Assembly: GCF_026309355.1 (NCBI RefSeq)
Contig: NZ_JAPJZK010000001.1
Coordinates: forward strand, 2,004,501 to 2,068,500
Direction of reading: 5' to 3'
Length of the DNA stretch: 64,000 nucleotides
Source: Spartinivicinus marinus
GTDB taxonomy: Bacteria; Pseudomonadota; Gammaproteobacteria; Pseudomonadales; Zooshikellaceae
Both the position numbers and the translations under genes were made by a program. The notes below the pieces were generated by a model. That model was not told the DNA's origin. It was given only the letters and a program-made list of their open reading frames with translations, and searched no databases. Below are positions 57,943-64,000 of the stretch, piece by piece; within the stretch, counting starts at the first letter, position 1, and each line of letters begins with the position of its first letter.

Positions 57943-60177
57943 ATGCTTATTCGTAAAAAATGGCTTATAACTCTTACCTTATTAACCATTGTAATTTTAT
58001 ATCTTGATACTGAACCAGCTTATCTGCCTACAGCAATATCAGTACCATCAAACCAATTAAGTTTACCTAAAGTAATTGCTCATAAAGGTCGTTTAGAAAC
58101 CTCTCATTTCCCAGCAAATTCACGAGGAGCATTAACCGAAGTATTAGCAAGCAGTGTTGATGCATTAGAGGTAGATGTTCGTATATCTAAAGATGGCATT
58201 CCTTTTTTATTCCACCCTCAAAGACTAGAGGAAAGCACCAATAATACAGGTTTTCCAGAGTCTTTTTCTTGGAAAGAATTGAAAACAATACAATATCGTA
58301 GCTCTCCATCAGAAACTATCATGTCTTTGGAAGAACTCTTCAAAATAGTAGGCTCTAAAAAATGGATTTTTCTCGATGTAAAATCGAAAAATGTTAATAA
58401 TGAAGTATTGATTAATTCAATCAAATCCTTAATTAAAGAACACTTACTTTTTGAAACAGTAATTGTTGAGTCATTTAACCCATTTTTTCTGACCGCAATG
58501 AGATTAGAAGCACGTGATGTACAACTGATGCTAGATTTCACCTTTGATTCGAATGCTATAGGAGAAGAAAGTCAATCTCAATTTGATCAAATACCATGGT
58601 TGCTAAAACAGGCCTTCGTGCAAAAACAGCTTCGCAGAATCATTCGACCAGACTACTTAGGTCCAAGATGGACTATTCCTGTAAAAAACTTAAAAAAACT
58701 AATAACCCATGGTTATCCTATAATTACTTGGACACTGGACTCTAAAGATACTGCCCACAAGTTTTTAGACATGGGAATAAAGAGCATTCAAACCAACAAG
58801 CCTCTACAGATGGTTACTCAATTTAGTGCTCTACCAAATCACCTGGTCGATGCAGGTGGTGTATCAGCACAAATATCAGATGTAAGATATGTACAGAGTG
58901 TGTCTGATGTTTTAAATGCAATAAGAGACGCCAAACAACAGGGTAAGAAAATTAGTGTAGGCGGCCGCCGACATTCTATGGGTGGACAGACTTTATTATC
59001 AAGCTCGATTCATTTAAATATGATGGGGATGAATCAGATACATTATGATGCAGAGCATCAAGAGCTGATTGCTGAAGCAGGTGCAACATGGAAGCAAATA
59101 CAACTCCTTTTGGATAAAGAAGGTCGCTCTGTTAAAATTATGCAATCTGATAATATTTTTACTGTAGGAGGCTCTCTTAGCGTAAATGCTCATGGCTGGC
59201 AAGTAAAGCAGCCACCTATCGTTTCATCAGTGAAATCACTTAAAATAGCCACAGCTAATGGTGAAGTTATTGAAACCTCTCTAAACAAACATCCCAATTT
59301 ATTTAGAGCTGTTATAGGAGGGTATGGACAACTTGGTGTAATTTTGGAAGCACGCCTTGAGACAGTACCAAATAGTACCCTAAAAATGTCTTCTGCCTTC
59401 TTTCCTAGCCATGAGTTTATTAGTCACTACACCCAGCAAGTCAACCAAAACCCTAATGTGGAGCTCGCCTACGGTCGACTATCAGTTGCTAAGGATAATT
59501 TATTTGATGAAGCAGAACTCGTTTGGTTTGAGCGAATCGATATATCATCAAATCAAAAACTTGAGCCAGAATCATTTATTGCACTGAAAAGAGCCATTTT
59601 TAGACAGTCACAATACTCAGAAACTGGCAAAGAGTTTCGCTGGGCTTCAGAAAAGCTATACACAACTTCATTAGGAAAGCTTATACAAATGTCTCGAAAT
59701 ACTGCAATGTATGCTGATGTTCATGTGCTTTGGCCTTTAAAACCTGGGACACAGGATATTTTACAAGAATACTTTATTCCTAAATCGGCTTTAGATAAGT
59801 TTCTAAAAATTTTTAAAACAAGAGTGTCAGAGCATTCTGTTAATTTATTGAATGTTACCATTCGAGAAGTACTTGAAGACAAAATTTCTTTACTTAATTA
59901 CGCTCAGGAAGACAGCTTTGCACTAGTTTGCCTTTTTAACTACGAACCAACTCAAAAAGAAGAAGTAAAGATGAAAATCTTCACTCAAGCAGTCATCGAG
60001 GATATTCTAAGTCTGAGTGGTTCTTTTTACTTACCCTATAGAAAAAATTATACTAATCAACAATTAAGGAACGCTTATCCAAAGCTAAATGAGTGGATGA
60101 AAGTAAAACTCCAATGGGATCCAGATACACTTTGGATGAGTCAGTTTGGTGAAAAATTAAAAACTGCAATAAAATAA
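57943..60177 (+). CDS. Fusion of glycerophosphodiester phosphodiesterase with FAD-linked oxidoreductase
   Basis: 744 residues. An N-terminal membrane helix (WLITLTLLTIVILYL) acts as anchor or signal. Residues about 43-292 are a GDPD domain: AHKG (His47), ALEVDV (Glu76, Asp78), FLFHP (His91), IFLDVKSK and WTLDSKDTAHKFLDMGIKSIQTNKP. Residues about 310-480 are an FAD-binding PCMH domain: GGRRHSMGGQTLLSS, EAGATWKQI, DNIFTVGGSLSVNAHGW and GGYGQLGVI. The remaining C-terminal part resembles aldonolactone-type oxidases. The first part would cleave glycerophosphodiesters and the second oxidise an alcohol or lactone. The start ATG has a weak ribosome binding site. Confidence 0.82.
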   Translation: MLIRKKWLITLTLLTIVILYLDTEPAYLPTAISVPSNQLSLPKVIAHKGRLETSHFPANSRGALTEVLASSVDALEVDVRISKDGIPFLFHPQRLEESTNNTGFPESFSWKELKTIQYRSSPSETIMSLEELFKIVGSKKWIFLDVKSKNVNNEVLINSIKSLIKEHLLFETVIVESFNPFFLTAMRLEARDVQLMLDFTFDSNAIGEESQSQFDQIPWLLKQAFVQKQLRRIIRPDYLGPRWTIPVKNLKKLITHGYPIITWTLDSKDTAHKFLDMGIKSIQTNKPLQMVTQFSALPNHLVDAGGVSAQISDVRYVQSVSDVLNAIRDAKQQGKKISVGGRRHSMGGQTLLSSSIHLNMMGMNQIHYDAEHQELIAEAGATWKQIQLLLDKEGRSVKIMQSDNIFTVGGSLSVNAHGWQVKQPPIVSSVKSLKIATANGEVIETSLNKHPNLFRAVIGGYGQLGVILEARLETVPNSTLKMSSAFFPSHEFISHYTQQVNQNPNVELAYGRLSVAKDNLFDEAELVWFERIDISSNQKLEPESFIALKRAIFRQSQYSETGKEFRWASEKLYTTSLGKLIQMSRNTAMYADVHVLWPLKPGTQDILQEYFIPKSALDKFLKIFKTRVSEHSVNLLNVTIREVLEDKISLLNYAQEDSFALVCLFNYEPTQKEEVKMKIFTQAVIEDILSLSGSFYLPYRKNYTNQQLRNAYPKLNEWMKVKLQWDPDTLWMSQFGEKLKTAIK

Positions 60178-60395
60178 AATGTATGTCCAATACTAGTTTT
60201 TCAGGTGAAATCATCAAGTGACTAAACCCAATCACCATAGTTTTTAAAGCGCAGATTCAACTAACAAATGCAACTCAACAACATCGAGGATGAGAGGGGT
60301 TATCTGCTATACTAGCCCGCCTCCCTTTTCACCACTCTACTGAAAAATAAATGACATAGCTGGGTAAATATTAATAGATTTTAATTGATGTTTAA

Positions 60396-60692
60396 TTACC
60401 CACCCGCTATGGCACCAATAATCATAAATGGCTTTTCGCCTGAGTTGACTTCTTCGGGCAGTAAAAAGTCAAATGGCTCATGAGAAATATCTTTTCCGCA
60501 GGCAAAAAAACGTAAATAAGGGCGGCGCTGCTGAGTCACATGATCTCGAATTGTTCCCTTCAACATGGGAAAGTGTATTTCTAACTCATCAAAAATTATT
60601 TGCAAGGTAGCAGGCCCCTCAACGTTAAGCTGCACTTCGCTAGTAATATGAGCCAGTGTTCTTAAATGTTGAGGGAGTACTATTCTAATCAT
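60396..60692 (-). CDS. MoaD/ThiS-like ubiquitin-fold protein
   Basis: 98 residues. The beta-grasp pattern ([44 protein letters not shown]) ends in a di-glycine IGAIAGG, the sulphur-carrier C-terminus that is adenylated and thiocarboxylated. The start overlaps the stop of the BNR-repeat gene (ATGA), so the two are co-translated. A partner E1-like enzyme is not seen here. Confidence 0.88.
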   Translation of the reverse strand: MIRIVLPQHLRTLAHITSEVQLNVEGPATLQIIFDELEIHFPMLKGTIRDHVTQQRRPYLRFFACGKDISHEPFDFLLPEEVNSGEKPFMIIGAIAGG

Positions 60693-61870
60693 GACAATGT
60701 TTGAACTTCTACAGATAGCACTGCTGGCAAGTCTCTAACAATAGGTGCCCAGTTATCGCCACCATTAGAAGACACATACACCTGCCCGCCTGTTGTGCCA
60801 AAGTAGATACCGCACTCATCAAGTGAATCAATTGCCATCGCATCTCGCAATATATTGACATAACAATCACTTTGAGGCAGACCTTTAGTGAGAGGCTCCC
60901 ACTCGTTGCCACCCGAACGGCTACGATATACACGCAACTTGCCGTCTGGTGGATAATGCTCTGAATCACTCTTGATAGGAATTACATAAATAGTTTCAGG
61001 CTCGTGAGCATGCACAGCAATGGGAAAGCCAAAATCAGACGGCAAGTTTCCACTTACCTCATACCACAAATCACCTGCATTATCACTGCGCATAATATCC
61101 CAGTGCTTCTGCATAAAAAGCACTTCGGGACGTGATGGGTGAAATGCAATACGGTGTACACAATGACCAATTTCTGCTGCTGGATCAGGAATATATTCTG
61201 ACTTTAAGCCACGGTTAATTGCTTTCCAGGTTAATCCTCCATCATCTGTGCGAAAAGCACCAGCTGCAGAAATAGCTACATATAGTCGTTTAACATTGGT
61301 TGGGTCCTGAAGGATGGTATGCAAACACATTCCACCCGCTCCTGGTGACCATTGGGCTCCAGAGCAATCACGCAAGCCAGCAATTTCTCGCCAGGTTTTA
61401 CCACCATCTGTCGTATGAAATAGCGCAGCATCTTCTACTCCAGCATAAACCTTATCTGGGTCCGTTAGTGAGGGTTCAAGATGCCATACCCGCTTAAACT
61501 CCCAGGGGTGTTGGGTTCCATCATACCACTGATGAGTGGTAAGCGGCTTTCCTGTTTCAGGTGAAGTATCGTAAACAAACTTATTACTTTCCCCTTTAGG
61601 CATACCATCTTCTGTGGTAGCCGATTCACCAGGGGGAGTGCCAGGCTGTTCCCAGGTTTCTCCACCATCACTAGATCGTTGAATGACTTGCCCAAACCAG
61701 TCACTAGTTTGTGATGCATATATTCGATTAGAATCAACAGGAGAGCCTTTAATATGGTAAACCTCCCAACCTCCGAAGAGAGGTCCTTTAACATCCCACT
61801 GCTCACGTTTTCCATCTGATGTCAGGATAAATGCGCCTTTCCGTGTACCCACCAGTACCCGTACTTTCAT
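60689..61870 (-). CDS. BNR/Asp-box repeat beta-propeller protein (sialidase-like fold)
   Basis: 393 residues. At least five Asp-box-type turns of the SxDGGxxW kind are visible: [38 protein letters not shown] and SSNGGDNWA. This is the BNR/sialidase-type propeller. No signal peptide ([16 protein letters not shown]), so it appears cytosolic. Catalytic sialidase residues are not evident. It precedes the MoaD-like gene with ATGA overlap, a pairing that recurs in many bacteria, though its role is not established. The start has GGGAGAG about 5 bases upstream. Confidence 0.85.
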   Translation of the reverse strand: MKVRVLVGTRKGAFILTSDGKREQWDVKGPLFGGWEVYHIKGSPVDSNRIYASQTSDWFGQVIQRSSDGGETWEQPGTPPGESATTEDGMPKGESNKFVYDTSPETGKPLTTHQWYDGTQHPWEFKRVWHLEPSLTDPDKVYAGVEDAALFHTTDGGKTWREIAGLRDCSGAQWSPGAGGMCLHTILQDPTNVKRLYVAISAAGAFRTDDGGLTWKAINRGLKSEYIPDPAAEIGHCVHRIAFHPSRPEVLFMQKHWDIMRSDNAGDLWYEVSGNLPSDFGFPIAVHAHEPETIYVIPIKSDSEHYPPDGKLRVYRSRSGGNEWEPLTKGLPQSDCYVNILRDAMAIDSLDECGIYFGTTGGQVYVSSNGGDNWAPIVRDLPAVLSVEVQTLS

Positions 61871-61936
61871 TATGCTCTCCCTAGCCCGATTAATTCATCA
61901 AACCACAGATCACTTCCATGCAGTCCAGCTTACAGT

Positions 61937-62977
61937 CTAGTAAACAATGAGTAATCCAGACATATAATAGAAAGGGACATCACCATCCTTCAGCCATTCA
62001 AAATCCTCCAGCCGATAAGAAAATTTAGCTACTTCTCTACCCATTAATACATTGGTTACATTCATTTCCCAAGGATGTACCTGTGCACCCGGGCACCATC
62101 CTGCTCTTGAATATTGCCAAGTTCCTCTCTGTACACCATCTGTCTTAGTTTCCCAACAATCAGTTCGCCAGACTTCCCTTGAATATTCATTATCAGCAAC
62201 AGTATAAAAATGCGTCTTTGGACAAAACTCTGCACAATTCTGCCTATTATTCCAACCATGACCACTGATAAATGAACGCAAAATATATTTTTTACCTGCG
62301 GGTATTTCTAGATTAACTGGTCGAACCTGTTGGTGGACAGGCTTATCTGGCTGGCCAGACTTCCAACTTAAATGTGGCCAAATTGGAATTACTTGTTTTG
62401 CTTCAGGCTGTGGGGGCTGCCCTCCAACAAACTCAATAGAAGCATTAAATAACCAACCATCACCTTGTGCATGGCCCTCGCCAACCCAAGTATCAATAAA
62501 AACTCGCATGGTTTGCTTACCAGTAAATAATGGGCGCAATGCAGTGAAATCTGTTTTCCAAGAAAAACCTACTCGATAAGCGGTAATAAAACGATCTGCT
62601 TCTAAAAAGTACTCATTTTCAGTCCCTTTATTCATCACGAAACCAAAGTTACCATAACGATCCCAATAATCACACTTGGTCTGATTCGGACATTTTAAAG
62701 AGAAATGTCCAACTACTGACGAGTAGGTTTTGCTAGCTTCAGGAAAATCCACTTCAATATCAATTACTCGATGATTGACACCTCCAAACTGAATCCAACT
62801 GCTTTCAAAAACATTTACCGTTGTATTATCACCAGGCAAACGGTTGAGAGATGATATTGTGTTTTGAGCAACTGCAGTATTATGTGAATGATTAACAACT
62901 TCTAATCCTGCCAATGCCTTCTGCAGAGACAGGAGAGTGATTATAAATATGGATAACTTCCCTATGCTCATAGCCAT
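61937..62977 (-). CDS. PNGase F-like secreted glycosidase
   Basis: About 346 residues from the ATG at 62977, which has GGAGG 9 bases upstream; the TTG at 62986 is not favoured. A signal peptide is present (IGKLSIFIITLLSLQKALA). Family patterns include CDYWDRYGNFGF, with the catalytic Asp region, FISGHGWNNRQNCAEFC with GTWQYSRAGWCPG, and HPWEMNVTNV. PNGase F removes intact N-linked glycans from asparagine. Disulphide-type cysteines fit an exported enzyme. Bacterial homologues act on host or food glycoproteins. Single gene between a MoaD/BNR pair and a divergent HAD gene. Confidence 0.9.
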   Translation of the reverse strand: MAMSIGKLSIFIITLLSLQKALAGLEVVNHSHNTAVAQNTISSLNRLPGDNTTVNVFESSWIQFGGVNHRVIDIEVDFPEASKTYSSVVGHFSLKCPNQTKCDYWDRYGNFGFVMNKGTENEYFLEADRFITAYRVGFSWKTDFTALRPLFTGKQTMRVFIDTWVGEGHAQGDGWLFNASIEFVGGQPPQPEAKQVIPIWPHLSWKSGQPDKPVHQQVRPVNLEIPAGKKYILRSFISGHGWNNRQNCAEFCPKTHFYTVADNEYSREVWRTDCWETKTDGVQRGTWQYSRAGWCPGAQVHPWEMNVTNVLMGREVAKFSYRLEDFEWLKDGDVPFYYMSGLLIVY

Positions 62978-63414
62978 TAAAAGCAACCTCCATGTTTTGT
63001 TGACTTTATAAATATATTTGCCAGCTCATCATGAATAGGTTTCTTTTAACTTTTATGAAGATAATGCGAATATTATTTAGAACTACTCTAAATCACACCG
63101 TTGTGTACTCAAGGTCTTTCGCCTTAATAGCTACCTCACGCAGCTTTCTTGTTTGCCATCAACAATAATTACCATAACAATTGCCACTACCATCAATTAC
63201 TCCCAGCTACAATAATCTATTATTTAAGCTGTTTTTATGACTATATAATTCATTTTCAGTAATTACATATTACCATAAATACACTCCTTTTGATTTATAA
63301 CTTTGGTATTATATAGCCACCTATAGACAGGCGAAGGCTTTCCCTAGCCAACATTATTCCCGTATAATACTTCGATATAAGTTAATATGCAGTATAAATG
63401 GAGAAATAAGCTGA
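62978..63414. other. Divergent intergenic region
   Basis: Upstream of both the PNGase-like gene and the HAD gene. A TATAAT hexamer at 63363-63368 is a possible -10 for the HAD gene, but no good -35 was seen. No other feature found. Confidence 0.4.
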
Positions 63415-64000
63415 ATGAAAAACTATGAGTGGATTGTGTTTGATGCTGATGAAACCCTGTTTCATTTCGATGCATTTAGTGGCTTGCAGCTTATGTTTTC
63501 AGATTTTGGTGTTACTTTTACTCTACAAGACTATCATGAATACCAAGTAGTCAATAAACCCTTATGGGTAGATTATCAAAATGGTGAAATTACTGCACAA
63601 CAGTTACAACATCAACGCTTCAGCACTTGGGCTGACCATCTGCAAGTTTCAACGCAACAGTTAAATAGTGCTTTCTTAAGTAGTATGGCTGAAATTTGCA
63701 CACCACTTACAGGCGCTATCAGCCTATTAGACACCATTAAAGGTAAAGCCAGATTGGGTATTATTACCAATGGTTTTTCTGAGTTACAGCAGATTCGTAT
63801 TGAACGCACTGGGCTTAAAGATTATTTTGATTTTGTAGTAATCTCCGAACAAGTGGGTATTGCTAAACCTCATCGGGATATTTTTGATCACGCACTTGCT
63901 ATTATGGGTAACCCACCTCGCGAATGCGTGTTAATGGTTGGCGACAACCCAGGTTCTGATATTTTAGGGGGAATTAATGCCGGTCTGGATACTTGCTGGT
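63415..64000 (+). CDS. YjjG-like HAD pyrimidine 5'-nucleotidase, 5' part
   Basis: The frame starts at the ATG at 63415 with GGAGA about 12 bases upstream and is still open at the right edge (195 codons). HAD motif I is FDADETLF, motif [11 protein letters not shown], motif III is in the KPH region ([15 protein letters not shown]), and motif IV is [13 protein letters not shown]. This is the YjjG-type phosphatase that dephosphorylates pyrimidine nucleotides, often noncanonical ones. Confidence 0.9.
   Translation, partial: MKNYEWIVFDADETLFHFDAFSGLQLMFSDFGVTFTLQDYHEYQVVNKPLWVDYQNGEITAQQLQHQRFSTWADHLQVSTQQLNSAFLSSMAEICTPLTGAISLLDTIKGKARLGIITNGFSELQQIRIERTGLKDYFDFVVISEQVGIAKPHRDIFDHALAIMGNPPRECVLMVGDNPGSDILGGINAGLDTCW

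Noticed and set aside
57776-57970. Short plus-strand frame before the GDPD fusion
   Set aside because: No ribosome binding site, low-complexity hydrophobic composition, and it overlaps the real start.

Overview
The window reads as a chromosomal segment of a marine, AT-leaning (roughly 40% GC by eye) gammaproteobacterium of the Oceanospirillales type. The bioBFHCD order, the modABC operon, the SrkA, MscK/MscM, LemA-M48 and BetA/BetB proteins, the PagL-type lipid A deacylase and the long FadE-type dehydrogenases all fit. A Zooshikella/Spartinivicinus-like genus is a guess from gene style only. No rRNA, tRNA, CRISPR array or insertion sequence was recognised.

Layout. 1-8 kb: the 3' end of a secreted subtilase, two DmdC-like acyl-CoA dehydrogenases flanking a PagL lipid A deacylase, a SprA-like putative metalloprotease and a small flagellar-rod-like protein. 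8-13.5 kb: the biotin operon bioB-F-H-C-D on the minus strand, with a BirA-type operator overlapping its promoter and the start of the divergent comF. 13.6-18.4 kb: modABC and an HBM-type chemoreceptor. 18.4-26.3 kb: a GNAT enzyme, an ECF sigma factor, and a sensory block of response regulator, histidine kinase and three periplasmic binding proteins (one a fusion of two binding-protein folds) with no permease or ATPase. 26.5-38 kb: SrkA kinase, a large MscS-family channel, an unrecognised two-TM protein, another binding protein, a DEDDh exonuclease with endonuclease V, and LemA with an M48 protease. 38-44 kb: a transglutaminase-elicitor/ricin-lectin fusion, an orphan phage tail-fibre gene and a FadE-type dehydrogenase. 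44.6-53 kb: a diguanylate cyclase and a choline block (betB, betA, a secreted PHP/CehA metallohydrolase, a short BCCT-like transporter). 53-57 kb: a MarR-like regulator and a decaying stretch with a frameshifted VanX-like dipeptidase, a methyltransferase and several coding remnants. 57-64 kb: a GDPD/FAD-oxidoreductase fusion, a BNR-repeat/MoaD-like pair, a PNGase F-like secreted glycosidase and the 5' part of a YjjG-like HAD phosphatase.

How it fits together. The bio and mod operons supply cofactors. betAB with the CehA-like enzyme and the BCCT-like carrier look like a unit for releasing or importing choline compounds and oxidising them to glycine betaine. The secreted hydrolases (subtilase, transglutaminase-lectin, PNGase F, GDPD fusion) suggest contact with eukaryotic glycoproteins or tissue. 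The most unusual elements are the transporter-less binding-protein/two-component block, the fused double binding protein, the GDPD-FAD fusion and the transglutaminase-lectin. A small family of palindromic intergenic repeats (arms beginning ATATACCC) occurs at four places.
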